Positions 7,059-16,110 of a DNA stretch of 64,000 nucleotides are shown here, in pieces. Every line of letters starts with the position of its first letter. The stretch's first letter is position 1. Origin of the DNA: Planctomycetota bacterium (GTDB lineage Bacteria > Planctomycetota > Phycisphaerae > Phycisphaerales > SM1A02); contig VGYX01000014.1 of NCBI GenBank assembly GCA_016872835.1, positions 1 to 64,000 on the forward strand, given 5' to 3'. The notes under the pieces were generated by a model. It worked only from the letters and a program-made list of their open reading frames with translations, made no database searches and was not told where the DNA came from. Position numbers and translations under genes: made by a program.

Positions 7059-8651
7059 ATGTCCGTTGTGGCGAAGCACCGCGCGCTCCTCTCGGTCAGC
7101 GACAAGCGGGATCTGGTTCCGTTCGCCTGGGCGCTTGAGGCGCTTGATTTCGAGCTGGTCTCGACCGGCGGCACGGCGAAGGTGCTTGCCGACGCTGGCC
7201 TGCGCGTGACGCCGATCGATCAGGTCACCGGTTTCCCGGAGATGCTGGATGGACGCGTGAAGACGCTGCATCCAAAGGTGCATGGCGGCCTGCTGGGGCG
7301 CATGAGCCTGCCCGAGCATGTACACGCGATGCAGGCACACGGCATCGTTCCGATCGAACTGCTGTGCGTGAACCTCTATCCCTTTGCCGCAACGATCGCC
7401 AGGCCGGGTGCCTCGTTCGAGGAATGCATCGAGCAGATCGACATCGGCGGCCCCGCCATGATTCGCAGTGCGGCGAAGAATCATGAATCCGTGGCGGTGG
7501 TCACGGATCCAGGCCAGTACGACCGCGTGATCGAGGCGCTGCGCCGTGGCGAGGGCCGCATCGACGGGGCCCTGCGTCGCGAGTTGGCGGCCGAGGCCTT
7601 CGCCCACACCGCTCGCTACGACGCGACGATCGCGGCATGGATGCAGGGACCGGGCGAGTTGTTCCCCGAGACGCTGGAACTTCGATTCACGCGCGTGAGC
7701 AGCCTGCGTTACGGCGAGAACCCGCACCAGCGCGCGGCGGTGTACCGCGACGCCGGCACAGCCGAGCCAGGCGTAGTCGACGCGCGCGTGGTCGAGGGCA
7801 AGCCCCTCTCCTACAACAACATCCTGGATGCCGGTGCCGCGCTGGAATTGGTGACGGATCTGCGTGCGCTGCCCGGCGCGGTGGCGGCGGCCTGCGTGAT
7901 CAAGCACACGAATCCATGCGGCGCGGCGATCGGCGCCGATGTGGCCGAGGCGTTCGACCGCGCCTATGCGGGCGATCCGCTTGCGGCCTACGGCGGAATC
8001 GTGGCGATCGCGGGACGCGTGGATGCCGCGATCGCGGACCGCATCGCGAAGCCCGACCGGTTCCTGGAGGTCGTGGTGGCCGAGGCGTTCGACGATGCGG
8101 CGATCGCCACCCTGGCGAATCGCTGGAAGAATGTGCGACTGATCGCGACGGGCGCCCGCTCGACGGCCGCGGCGAAGGCGCACCGGCTTCTTCGCAGCGT
8201 GCCGGGCGGCCTGCTGGTGCAGGAAGCGGACGATGTGCCCGTGAACGGCGCGACGTTCCAGCACTCGGCGGGTCCCGAACCCACCGATGCGATGCGCGCG
8301 GACGCGGCATTCCTGGCCGTGGTGAGCAAGCATCTGAAGAGCAACGCGGTGTGCATCGGCGGTGGTGGCTCGCTGTGGGGCGCAGGCGCAGGCCAGATGG
8401 ATCGCGTGGCGGCCTGTCGGCACGCCGTGGACAAGGCGAGCGCTCGACTGAAGGCCGCGGGCAAGATCGTGCCCGTGGCGGCAAGTGACGCGTTCTTCCC
8501 GTTCGATGACGGTCCTCGCACGCTGATCGACGCAGGCGTGGGATGTCTGGTGCATCCAGGCGGAAGCAAGCGCGATGCCGACACCGAAACCCTCTGCCGC
8601 GAGCGGGGCGCCACGCTGCTGATCAGCGGCGTGCGTCACTTCCGTCACTGA
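7059..8651 (+). CDS. purH: Bifunctional AICAR transformylase / IMP cyclohydrolase
   Basis: A 530-residue enzyme for the last two steps of purine synthesis, AICAR to FAICAR to IMP, in the cytosol. The N-terminal cyclohydrolase domain opens with ALLSVSDKRDLVPFA and has LVSTGGTAK and GRVKTLHPKVHGG. The C-terminal transformylase domain has the Lys-His pair of IKHTNPCGAA near residue 282 and the C-terminal SDAFFPFDDG segment. Length and order are standard for PurH. It follows the propeller gene by seven bases and is followed by a shared hairpin. Confidence 0.97.
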   Translation: MSVVAKHRALLSVSDKRDLVPFAWALEALDFELVSTGGTAKVLADAGLRVTPIDQVTGFPEMLDGRVKTLHPKVHGGLLGRMSLPEHVHAMQAHGIVPIELLCVNLYPFAATIARPGASFEECIEQIDIGGPAMIRSAAKNHESVAVVTDPGQYDRVIEALRRGEGRIDGALRRELAAEAFAHTARYDATIAAWMQGPGELFPETLELRFTRVSSLRYGENPHQRAAVYRDAGTAEPGVVDARVVEGKPLSYNNILDAGAALELVTDLRALPGAVAAACVIKHTNPCGAAIGADVAEAFDRAYAGDPLAAYGGIVAIAGRVDAAIADRIAKPDRFLEVVVAEAFDDAAIATLANRWKNVRLIATGARSTAAAKAHRLLRSVPGGLLVQEADDVPVNGATFQHSAGPEPTDAMRADAAFLAVVSKHLKSNAVCIGGGGSLWGAGAGQMDRVAACRHAVDKASARLKAAGKIVPVAASDAFFPFDDGPRTLIDAGVGCLVHPGGSKRDADTETLCRERGATLLISGVRHFRH

Positions 8652-8673
8652 CGCATTCACTCCGGAAACGAAG

Positions 8674-8701
8674 GCGGCGCGCCCGAGGTCGGACGCGCCG
8701 C
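8674..8701. terminator. Hairpin between convergent purH and mltA
   Basis: The arms gcggcgcg (8674-8681) and cgcgccgc (8694-8701) form an 8-bp GC stem in the 75-bp gap between two convergent genes. There is no long T-run, so it is a weak intrinsic terminator. Confidence 0.5.
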
Positions 8702-8726
8702 GCATGCCTTTCGATTCAGTCGCGAA

Positions 8727-10058
8727 TCACTTGTTCGCGTCGTTCGGGTCGGCCTTGGGCTTCAGACCCTGCTGCTTGGGCGCAGGCGCCTTGGCGGCGG
8801 GCTCCTTGGCACCCTTCTTCGCGGGTAGCGGATACTGGCTCGCGAATTCAGGCTTGAGGAAGAGGTAGTACATGGTGCCCTCGGAGAGCTGACCGCCGGC
8901 GAGGATCTCGGCCGCCGGACCCACGCCCATGTAGATGTCGGCGCGGCCGGGCGCCTGAATAGCGCCGCCCGTGTCCTGATCAAGCATGTACTTCAGGAAG
9001 CGCTGCTTCTTGCCGCCGAAGTCGATCGACTGCGTGTCCACCAGCACCACGCCGCCGCGCGGATAGACCTTCTTGTCGGTGGCGAGCGATGTCTTCTCGG
9101 TGACCTTGAAGCCCAGCGAACCGCTCGGCCACTTCTCGCCGTCATAGTCCGTGAAGAACACGAAACTCTCGTTCTTCCACATGAGTTGCTGGATCTTCGC
9201 GGGTTCCCGCTGGTAGAGCGCCACGATCGCGCTGAGCGAGAGCTTGTCCTTCGGGATCAGTCCTTCCTCCACGCAGGCCTTGCCCAGACCGTAGTACGGG
9301 CGGTCGGTCTTGCCTGCGTAGCCGACATAGGTCGTGCTGCCGTCGGGCAGGATGATCTTGGCGCTGCCGTTGACCTGCGCGATGTAGACGTCCATCGGCG
9401 ACTGGAGCCAGATGAGCTCGGAACCCTTGAAGGCCTGCGACTCCTCGAGTTCCTTGCGCGATGGCCACGACTGCGTGGTGCCGTCCTTCATCTTGCGGCC
9501 CTTCGGTTCGCCGGTGACGGGGTCGGTCACCAGATCCGCGGGACGCTTGTGGAGCGGGTACTTGAACTCCGCGGACTGCGTGCGACTGCCCTTGAACTCG
9601 GGGCTGTAGTAGCCGGTGAAGAGCACGACACCCTTGCCGTTCCAGCCGACGGTCTGCCAGACGTCGAACTGCTGGCGCAGCGCGCCGACGAAACTCGCCT
9701 CGTCCTTGCTGTCCTGCAGCAGCTGCTGGAACGCGACCGTGCTGGCCGCCGCCTGATCCCACGTGCACACCTGCATGAACGGGAAGAACGTCTTGCTGCT
9801 CGCCGCGCCGAACCAGCTCACGCTGCGACCAACCGCCGTGGTGAGGTTCGGATCACGCACGCGCCACGCGGCACCCACGTCAGGCCACTCACCGGGATCA
9901 AGTTTTCGAAGCGCACACTCACCAGGGCCGAGCTGCCGCGCGTAGTCCGGCGCAGGCTCGACCTTCTCGTCGGACTTGCAGCCCGAGAGAACGGCGCTCA
10001 GGGCGAACGGGACCAGAAACGCGAGGGCCCGCATGGGCCGGAGGCTGCATCCTTGCAT
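8727..10058 (-). CDS. mltA: Lytic transglycosylase MltA, lipoprotein
   Basis: A 443-residue murein hydrolase that cleaves the MurNAc-GlcNAc bond with 1,6-anhydro product. A lipoprotein signal ends LSGC, so it should sit in the outer membrane or periplasm. The MltA domain is visible from FTGYYSPEF and KYPLHKRPADLV through DVYIAQVNGSAKI. The 3D domain follows, with LDQDTGGAI holding the catalytic aspartate and YMGVGPAAEILAG. The C-terminus is Lys, Ala and Pro rich. I chose the ATG at 10058 because TGTAAT (10068-10073) lies nine bases upstream; an internal ATG at 10034 would give a shorter signal peptide. Confidence 0.9.
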   Translation of the reverse strand: MQGCSLRPMRALAFLVPFALSAVLSGCKSDEKVEPAPDYARQLGPGECALRKLDPGEWPDVGAAWRVRDPNLTTAVGRSVSWFGAASSKTFFPFMQVCTWDQAAASTVAFQQLLQDSKDEASFVGALRQQFDVWQTVGWNGKGVVLFTGYYSPEFKGSRTQSAEFKYPLHKRPADLVTDPVTGEPKGRKMKDGTTQSWPSRKELEESQAFKGSELIWLQSPMDVYIAQVNGSAKIILPDGSTTYVGYAGKTDRPYYGLGKACVEEGLIPKDKLSLSAIVALYQREPAKIQQLMWKNESFVFFTDYDGEKWPSGSLGFKVTEKTSLATDKKVYPRGGVVLVDTQSIDFGGKKQRFLKYMLDQDTGGAIQAPGRADIYMGVGPAAEILAGGQLSEGTMYYLFLKPEFASQYPLPAKKGAKEPAAKAPAPKQQGLKPKADPNDANK

Positions 10059-10067
10059 GGCCGGGAA

Positions 10068-10073
10068 ATTACA
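10068..10073 (-). promoter_or_regulatory. -10 box for mltA
   Basis: TGTAAT on the minus strand matches the TATAAT consensus at five of six bases and lies nine bases before the ATG at 10058. This fits a leaderless mRNA. Confidence 0.5.
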
Positions 10074-10103
10074 ACGGTTTCGTGGCCGCGGGGCCGATTC
10101 GGC

Positions 10104-10109
10104 TACTAT
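10104..10109 (+). promoter_or_regulatory. -10 box for tatA
   Basis: TACTAT lies seven bases before the ATG at 10117, with no Shine-Dalgarno. The spacing points to a leaderless start at 10117 rather than the ATG at 10108, which would overlap the box. Confidence 0.5.
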
Positions 10110-10116
10110 GTTCTCC

Positions 10117-10401
10117 ATGGCCCCATTCCTGACCCCGATCGGTCTGATCGCCCTCGGCATGCCCCACGGCTGGGAGTGGCTGATTCTGGTCTTCATCGCC
10201 CTCCTGATCTTCGGTCGGCGACTTCCGGATGTGGCCCGCAGCGTGGGTCGCAGCGTGACCGAGTTCAAGAAGGGCCTCAATGAGGTTTCCAACGCGGCGA
10301 CCCCGGAAAACCGGGAAAGTGGCGATCCCAGCGCCAAGTTGCCCAGCGGCGACCCCAATTCGGTGGCGCGCGGGCAGACCGAAAACGCCGACAAGGCCTG
10401 A
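10117..10401 (+). CDS. tatA: Twin-arginine translocase subunit TatA/E
   Basis: A 94-residue pore-forming subunit of the twin-arginine protein export system. A single membrane helix (WEWLILVFIALLIF) is followed by the conserved FGRRLPD hinge and the amphipathic helix VARSVGRSVTEFKKGLNEV. The last 35 residues are polar and disordered. The order helix-hinge-amphipathic helix defines TatA/TatB; the short length favours TatA. No tatC is in the window. Confidence 0.88.
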   Translation: MAPFLTPIGLIALGMPHGWEWLILVFIALLIFGRRLPDVARSVGRSVTEFKKGLNEVSNAATPENRESGDPSAKLPSGDPNSVARGQTENADKA

Positions 10402-10479
10402 CGACGGCCGAGCCGACGCCCCCCTCGCTCGACGGGCCGGGTGCCGTAAGGGCTGCGTGGCTTTTCCACGGGGCCCCGT

Positions 10480-10485
10480 TACAAT
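10480..10485 (+). promoter_or_regulatory. -10 box for the tRNA gene
   Basis: TACAAT lies 12 bases before the first base of the tRNA and matches TATAAT at five of six positions. No good -35 is seen at 17 bp. Confidence 0.45.
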
Positions 10486-10497
10486 CTTCCTCCCGAC

Positions 10498-10571
10498 GGG
10501 CGATTAGCTCAGCTGGCTAGAGCGCACGGATCACACCCGTGAGGTCGAGGGTTCGAGTCCCCCATCGCCCA
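10498..10571 (+). tRNA. tRNA-Val (anticodon CAC)
   Basis: The 74-base cloverleaf has acceptor arms gggcgat/atcgccc, D arm gctc/gagc, anticodon stem cacgg/ccgtg with loop atcacac, and T loop ttcgagt. The anticodon at 10532-10534 is CAC, reading valine GTG codons. The T stem has one A-C mismatch (10548 with 10562). CCA is not encoded. The body resembles tRNA-Val of other bacteria (gattagctcagctgg). Confidence 0.95.
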
Positions 10572-10577
10572 CTGCAG

Positions 10578-10615
10578 CAGGCCGGAGGCCAACGCCTTCG
10601 GCCTGACGCGTTTTT
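10578..10615 (+). terminator. Rho-independent terminator after tRNA-Val
   Basis: The arms caggccggaggc and gccttcggcctg pair over 12 positions around a caac loop, with ttttt at 10611-10615. It ends the tRNA transcript. Confidence 0.85.
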
Positions 10616-10652
10616 GGGGGCGGCTTTTTGGAGGTTGGCGGGGAAGCCCGGT

Positions 10653-12218
10653 CTAGCCCGCCGCGATCTCGGCCCGCTTGTCACGCCGCCCCACCACCCA
10701 GAATCCGACAGCCGCGACCGCAAGCACGGAGCCGCTCACCAGGCCGTGTGCGCGGAAACCATCCACGATGACGTCACGACGCACGCCTCGCAGGTCCTGC
10801 AGTTGCGCCTCGCTCAGTTCAAGGTCGCGCCCGATCTGGGTCGTTGGAACGTTGTCCCTGATGGCCTCGACAAGCGCCTCTTCCATGGCGGACGCCACGT
10901 GGCGGTCTTCGGCCTGACGCATCGACACGCTCATGGTGCGACCGACCGAGGAGGCCACCAGCAGGAGCGCGAGCGCATTGCCGACCCCGTTGGCCGCCAT
11001 GCGATACGAGGAGACGATACGATCCTTGCCCGGCGGTGCGCACGACATGATGGCCTGCGAAAGACAGACGCTGACGCCGATCTCCGCGACGGCGGCGACG
11101 CACAGGATCGCCATGACGATCCAGAGCGGATTGGTGAGGTTCGTCGTGCAGGAGAGGAACATGGTGCCGCTGTAGAGGGCGAGTAGCAGCGTTCCGGTGC
11201 TGCGAAGGCCGGCTCGACGAATCAGCCAGCTCGCCAGGCACGCGCCGCCGAGACCTGCCAACTGCGGGACAATCATGGTCAGCGTGACCTGCAGCGCCGA
11301 GAGTTGATGCACGAAGCGTGCGAAGGCCGCGACATAGAACCAGAGCTCACCGCAGTGGCCGATCATCGTGATCAAGAGGGTCGGGATCAATCCTGGCACA
11401 CGCAGCGTGCGTCCATCGATGGTTGGATTCGAGAGAACGCGCGTGAGCATGAAACATGCCGATGCGGCGGCAAGCGTGCCGGCGATCCAGACCATCGTCA
11501 CGAACGAACCATGACCATACGAGGTGATTGCCCGCAACGACCACACCATGCCGACCAGCGTGATGCCGCCAAGGATCGGCGTCCATGGCTCTCTGCGTTC
11601 GACGATCTGCGGTTCATGGGTGGGGCGTCGCATGAGCCAGCCCGCAAGGGCGAGCACGAGCGCACTCACCATCCAAAGAATGCCGATCTTTCGCCAGCCG
11701 CCCACACCCAGCATGGCCCCCGCCAGCACCGGGCATATGATGGACGCGGCCGGCGCCGCCCCCCCAATTATGGCGAAGGCGGATATGCGGCGAGATTGAT
11801 CCTTGATCGTGGCTCCGATCGCGGCGAAGGCCGCGACCCCCACCACACTGCGCCCCACGCTCAGCAGGCTCAAACCCAGGATGAGCCAGCCATATGATGG
11901 CGCAAACAGCATGAACAAGGCACCGACGAACGCCGTGACGGCGGTGATCGACATGAGGCGCGACGCACTGAACTGCGGCCCGAATGCCCCAACGGCGAGA
12001 ACGGAGAAGAGCCCAACGATGTCGGGTACCTGCCGCAGCATAACCTCGGCACCGGCACTGGCATGAAATGCCTGCGGCACCGCCAGGCTGATGAATCCCC
12101 AGCGGCGCACCGTGGCATGCTCCACCGCCAGCAGGACGATCACCAGCGCCGCACCGCACAGCGTGGAGCGATCCTGCGCGGGCCAGTCCGCGAGCGTGAT
12201 GCGACGGAGCATCCTCAT
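10653..12218 (-). CDS. MFS transporter with about 14 membrane helices
   Basis: A 521-residue hydrophobic carrier. Helices occur throughout, for example ALVIVLLAVEHATV at the start, LFMLFAPSYGWLILGLSLL and VVGVAAFAAIGA in the N half, and LLVASSVG near the C-terminus. The many helices fit a drug:H+ antiporter-like (DHA2) MFS protein, but the substrate cannot be told. A soluble stretch of about 70 residues (EDRHVASAMEEALVEAIRDN onward) lies before the last helix, which is unusual. The ATG at 12218 is chosen because codons further upstream have no protein character. There is no Shine-Dalgarno. Confidence 0.75.
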   Translation of the reverse strand: MRMLRRITLADWPAQDRSTLCGAALVIVLLAVEHATVRRWGFISLAVPQAFHASAGAEVMLRQVPDIVGLFSVLAVGAFGPQFSASRLMSITAVTAFVGALFMLFAPSYGWLILGLSLLSVGRSVVGVAAFAAIGATIKDQSRRISAFAIIGGAAPAASIICPVLAGAMLGVGGWRKIGILWMVSALVLALAGWLMRRPTHEPQIVERREPWTPILGGITLVGMVWSLRAITSYGHGSFVTMVWIAGTLAAASACFMLTRVLSNPTIDGRTLRVPGLIPTLLITMIGHCGELWFYVAAFARFVHQLSALQVTLTMIVPQLAGLGGACLASWLIRRAGLRSTGTLLLALYSGTMFLSCTTNLTNPLWIVMAILCVAAVAEIGVSVCLSQAIMSCAPPGKDRIVSSYRMAANGVGNALALLLVASSVGRTMSVSMRQAEDRHVASAMEEALVEAIRDNVPTTQIGRDLELSEAQLQDLRGVRRDVIVDGFRAHGLVSGSVLAVAAVGFWVVGRRDKRAEIAAG

Positions 12219-12336
12219 TGGGCGGGCACCGCACCCGTGGTTCGCCCCGGATCCTTGCAGAGCAGCCGAAAGCTCTCCGCGACGACCCTGCGCCATTCCC
12301 TCGCTGACCCCGCTTGCAGGTGACCCGAGGTCATCG

Positions 12337-13428
12337 TCAGGCGATCCGCTGACTGCGCAGCGTGCAGCCGAGCAGCTTGTAGAGCACGCGCGCACCGACC
12401 GTGCCGTTCCACTCGTCACCCCTGGCGCCCGGTGCCACCTCGCAGAGGTCGAAGCCCACGACGCGCTTGCCGCTGTGCGCGAGCAGCTCGAGCAGATGGC
12501 AGATCTCGGGGAAGGTCAGGCCGCCGGGCACGGGTGTGCCGGTGTGCGGGCAGTGCTCGCTGGTCAGGCCGTCGATGTCGAACGAGATGTAGACCTGCTT
12601 GGGCAGCGCGGCGATGATGCGCTTGCAGACTGCGGTCCAGGTCGCGCCGCCGAACTGCATGTCGCGCAGGCGCTGGTCGTAGAAGGTCTGCACGCGACCC
12701 TTGGACTGCTTCGCGAAGGCCACTTCGCGCGAGCCGACATCGCGAATGCCGACCTGCACGAGCTTGCCGACCTTCGGCAGGCGCGTCATCACATTGTGGA
12801 AGATGCTCGCATGGCTCCAGGTGAAGCCCTCGTAGGTCTCGCGAAGATCGGCATGCGCATCGATCTGCAGGATGCCGAGGCCGGGGTGCCGCTTCGAGAG
12901 TTCCTCGATCAGCCCGAACGGGCTCGCATGATCGCCGCCGAGCAGTGCCGGAATGGCGCCGCGATCGAGAATGCCACGCGTCTCGCGACGCACATGCTCG
13001 TGCACGCGCTCGCTCGCGGCGTTCACGGTGGCGAGCGCGCGAGCGTGGCTCCTGTCGCCGGGCGTGGCGCCGCCCGCACGGATGATCGGTTCCGCGGCGG
13101 CGCGGGCCCTCTTCGAGAGCGACGCGATCGACTTGGGAACGGGCAGTATCGCCACGCCCGCCTTCCAGATCGGTCCGAACTGGATGTCCTCGAGGTCGAC
13201 CTGCATGCTCGCCTGCAGCACATGTGCAGGACCGGCCGCGGTGCCGGGGCGATAGCTGGTCGTGGCGTCGAACGGGATCGGCATCACCACCACGCTGGCA
13301 TGTTCGGGCGTGGTGTCGAGTCCGAAGAGGCCGTCACCGGTCGCGGCGGCGTCCGGATCGAACCCTGCGGGAACGACGGCGGCAGCGGGCTTCGAGGACT
13401 TCACGGCACGGGCGCGCTTGATGGGCAT
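12337..13428 (-). CDS. speB: Agmatinase / arginase-family ureohydrolase
   Basis: A 363-residue ureohydrolase that would release urea from agmatine or a related guanidino compound with two Mn ions. The metal motifs are GGDHA near residue 165, QIDAHADL near 190 and SFDIDGL near 283. The usual DP after DGLD is replaced by TSEHCPHTGTPVPGG, as in several agmatinase-like proteins. The N-terminal 25 residues are basic and Ala rich. Substrate assignment to agmatine is tentative; formiminoglutamase or guanidinobutyrase are alternatives. The start at 13428 follows TACCCT nine bases upstream and diverges from the efflux operon. Confidence 0.8.
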   Translation of the reverse strand: MPIKRARAVKSSKPAAAVVPAGFDPDAAATGDGLFGLDTTPEHASVVVMPIPFDATTSYRPGTAAGPAHVLQASMQVDLEDIQFGPIWKAGVAILPVPKSIASLSKRARAAAEPIIRAGGATPGDRSHARALATVNAASERVHEHVRRETRGILDRGAIPALLGGDHASPFGLIEELSKRHPGLGILQIDAHADLRETYEGFTWSHASIFHNVMTRLPKVGKLVQVGIRDVGSREVAFAKQSKGRVQTFYDQRLRDMQFGGATWTAVCKRIIAALPKQVYISFDIDGLTSEHCPHTGTPVPGGLTFPEICHLLELLAHSGKRVVGFDLCEVAPGARGDEWNGTVGARVLYKLLGCTLRSQRIA

Positions 13429-13474
13429 GGCGTGGGAAGGGTACGAAATCGGCGCAGTGTGCGATGATACGGGC

Positions 13475-15820
13475 GTGAGCCACGTGACCGCCACCACGCA
13501 TGCGCCCGGCGCCGAACAGGTGCTTCAGCTGCGATCGCTGGTGCAGGTGTTCCTGAACGAGCTGCGCCCGATGCCTGGGCGCGTGCAGGCGACCATCCGC
13601 GCGACCGTGGCCGTGATGACGGGTGTGGTGCTGGCAGCGATGGTGGCGGATCCGTCGTTCGTGATGTGCCCCGTGACCGCGATGACCGAGAGCACGCCCG
13701 GCACCGCGCACTCGCTCGGTCTGCTGTGGCGGCGCGTGCTCGTCAGTTTCCTGTGCTCGGGTGCGGCGATCGTGCTGGTCATGAGCGTGCCGCAGTCGCA
13801 GCCGGTGCTGTTCCTGGGGATCCTGCTGCTGATCTGGTGCGTGATGTATCTCGCGCGCGTGCTGCCCGTGGGAAGCAGCGGCCTGCGCGTGGCGATCTGG
13901 ACGCTTGGCCCGCTCTTCTCGAAGCCGCTGACCGATCCCGCGCACTTCGAGCAGGCCGCGCTGATCAGCGCGCTCGGCGTGTCGACGGGCGTGGTGCTTT
14001 CGTACGCGGCGTCCGTGCTCATTCTTCCGGGCGCGGAATCACTGCGCGCACGACAGGCGGTGGACGGCCTGCTCGCCGACTCGGCGACGAAGTTGCGCGC
14101 GCTTGCGCAGCGCTGCCGACGAGGCGAACCGATCGGCGCCGAGCCCCCGCCCATGGACGAGGCGGTGCTCGTGCATATCGCGGTGCTGACCGACGCGATT
14201 CGAACGTTCGTGGAGCCGCGGGCGAACTTTCCCGAACTCGCACCGCTCACGCGCATCGCGAGCGTGTCCGACTCGGTCACGGTGCATCTCGCGGGGCTGG
14301 CGCACGAGGCGGGCGATGCCGCAGGGCCACGCGAGGTTGCGGCGCGCATTGCGGTGCGCATGGCGGATCTCTTCGACCGTCTCCGTGGATTGAGTTTCGA
14401 GCGCCATTGGGCACGGCCGGGCGACTCGATACCCGAACTGGACGAGCTGGCGCGCGAAGCCGAGGGTCTGATCGAGGAGGGTGATCGCGTGATCCGCGAG
14501 GGCACCGCCTCGGTCGATGACATCACGCTCTCGATGGCCGGCTTCGCACGCCGCGTGGGCGGCACGCTGCGAAGTTCGCTCACGGACCGGCCGTTGCCGG
14601 CGAACTTCGGCACCACGGCGCTGGCCCTTCCACTCGGATTCGCCCCGGCCGCCCCCACGGGCCGCGCGCCCACATTGAGCGCGGCGCTCGCGAAGTTCGA
14701 TCCGGCGGCAGCGACCAGCGCGGCGGCGGCGGCCTTGGGGCTGGGCGTCGCGATGCTGGTGACGGCGTTCTACCTTCCCACCGAAGCGGGCCCGTCCGCG
14801 ATCGGTGCGGCCTTCGTGATGCAGTCCACGATCGGAGGGACTGGACGGCGCGGCGCGCTGCGGTTTCTGGGCACCCTGCTCGGCGGCGTGCTCGCGATGC
14901 TCGCGATGGTGCTCTTCGCGGGCGGCCTGCAGTCGCTCGGTTCGTACGTGGCGATCCTCGGGACGCTGACGGCGATTTCCGCGTGGGTGTTTGTGGGAAG
15001 TCCCCGCACCAACTACGCGGGCCTCATGATCGCCGCGGCATGGATCACCGCGATCGTGGTGGACCCCCAGCCCGCCGACTCGGTGACGCCCGCCATCGAG
15101 CGCGTTGGAAGCGTGATGGTGTCGGGCCTGTCGGTGACCCTGATGATCTGGCTGTTCGCCACCGCGAGCGCGCGTGCGGCGCTCATGCGATCGATCGCGG
15201 ACGGCTGGAGGCGGCTCGCCGAGCTTTCACGCACGGCGTCGATGCTGCCCGTGAAGCCCGGCGATCTCGACGCGTGGCGGCGCGCGAGCCATCTTGCAAG
15301 CGGGAACCTCGCCAACACGGCCGACCTGCGCGAGGCCTACATGTTCGAACGCCGCGCGGCGAGCGTCATCTTCAAGCCGGTGCTGCAGACGCTGGCGGAA
15401 CAGCAGCGCACCCTGCTCTTGGCGCGCGCGATGGCCGTCGGACGCTTCCATGATCATCCGCTTCCAGCGCAGGCGACCGAGGCACTCGACAGGGCCCTTC
15501 AGGCACAGGCGGAACGGCTGGATCGCCTCGCACGATCGTTCGTGAACCCACAAGCCATCGAAGGGGCAACCGTCGCCCTTCCTTCGCCTCACGAGACTCG
15601 GGTGGCGGCCCAAGAGGCGGGCTGCAGCGACGAGGATGTGGCACGCCTCGCCTATCGACGCGACGCGATCCTGATGCTTGCGCAGACCATCGACCGGGCC
15701 GAGCGCCTCGCACGCTTCGGCTTCATCTGGCTGGATGGCAAGCTTGAGAGCGTGACCGTGCAGGACAGTTTCCGTGACGACGACGCCCGCCGCGCAGCTA
15801 TGCTCGCCGCCGAATCGTGA
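13475..15820 (+). CDS. FUSC-family efflux inner-membrane protein (MdtO/AaeB-like)
   Basis: A 781-residue membrane protein with two FUSC (fusaric acid resistance) halves. Each half has a cluster of helices, for example VAVMTGVVLAAMVADPSF and AIVLVMSVPQSQPVLFLGIL first, then GLGVAMLVTAFYLPTEAGPS and GVLAMLAMVLFAGGL. Long helical cytoplasmic segments follow each half. In E. coli such proteins (MdtO, AaeB) work with a membrane fusion protein to export aromatic acids or drugs; the next two genes supply YtcA-like and fusion proteins. The GTG at 13475 is preferred, with GATGAT six bases before it; upstream ATGs at 13421 and 13427 would overlap the divergent gene's start. Confidence 0.82.
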   Translation: MSHVTATTHAPGAEQVLQLRSLVQVFLNELRPMPGRVQATIRATVAVMTGVVLAAMVADPSFVMCPVTAMTESTPGTAHSLGLLWRRVLVSFLCSGAAIVLVMSVPQSQPVLFLGILLLIWCVMYLARVLPVGSSGLRVAIWTLGPLFSKPLTDPAHFEQAALISALGVSTGVVLSYAASVLILPGAESLRARQAVDGLLADSATKLRALAQRCRRGEPIGAEPPPMDEAVLVHIAVLTDAIRTFVEPRANFPELAPLTRIASVSDSVTVHLAGLAHEAGDAAGPREVAARIAVRMADLFDRLRGLSFERHWARPGDSIPELDELAREAEGLIEEGDRVIREGTASVDDITLSMAGFARRVGGTLRSSLTDRPLPANFGTTALALPLGFAPAAPTGRAPTLSAALAKFDPAAATSAAAAALGLGVAMLVTAFYLPTEAGPSAIGAAFVMQSTIGGTGRRGALRFLGTLLGGVLAMLAMVLFAGGLQSLGSYVAILGTLTAISAWVFVGSPRTNYAGLMIAAAWITAIVVDPQPADSVTPAIERVGSVMVSGLSVTLMIWLFATASARAALMRSIADGWRRLAELSRTASMLPVKPGDLDAWRRASHLASGNLANTADLREAYMFERRAASVIFKPVLQTLAEQQRTLLLARAMAVGRFHDHPLPAQATEALDRALQAQAERLDRLARSFVNPQAIEGATVALPSPHETRVAAQEAGCSDEDVARLAYRRDAILMLAQTIDRAERLARFGFIWLDGKLESVTVQDSFRDDDARRAAMLAAES

Positions 15821-16107
15821 TGCGAGCCCGCGGCCCCATGCAATCGATCGAAGCGCTGCGACGCGGCCTTGGCGCGGCGGCCGGCGTGCTGGCGCTCGCG
15901 GGATGCAATCCCAACCTCGACATCGATGGCGCGCTCGTGCCCGCATGGATCACGGCCGGCGTGTTCGGCATCGCGGCCACCGTAGGAGCGCGAACCCTGC
16001 TCGTGCGCTCGGGCATCGATCGCCATCTCGTCGCGCGGCCCGCCGTGTACCTGAGCCTGGCCGTCGTCTTCACCTGCGCGGTGTGGATCGTGGTGTTCCG
16101 ATACTGA
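15820..16107 (+). CDS. YtcA-like small membrane lipoprotein
   Basis: A 95-residue protein. A signal ends LALAGC, and the lipobox cysteine is followed by NPNLDIDGALVPAWI and two membrane helices (GVFGIAATVGARTLL and PAVYLSLAVVFTCAVWIVVF). This is the plan of E. coli YtcA, encoded beside mdtNOP. The start overlaps the FUSC stop (TGATG at 15818-15822), indicating coupled translation; an internal ATG at 15838 is possible. It ends three bases before the fusion-protein gene. Its role in the pump is unknown. Confidence 0.72.
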   Translation: MRARGPMQSIEALRRGLGAAAGVLALAGCNPNLDIDGALVPAWITAGVFGIAATVGARTLLVRSGIDRHLVARPAVYLSLAVVFTCAVWIVVFRY

Positions 16108-16110
16108 CCC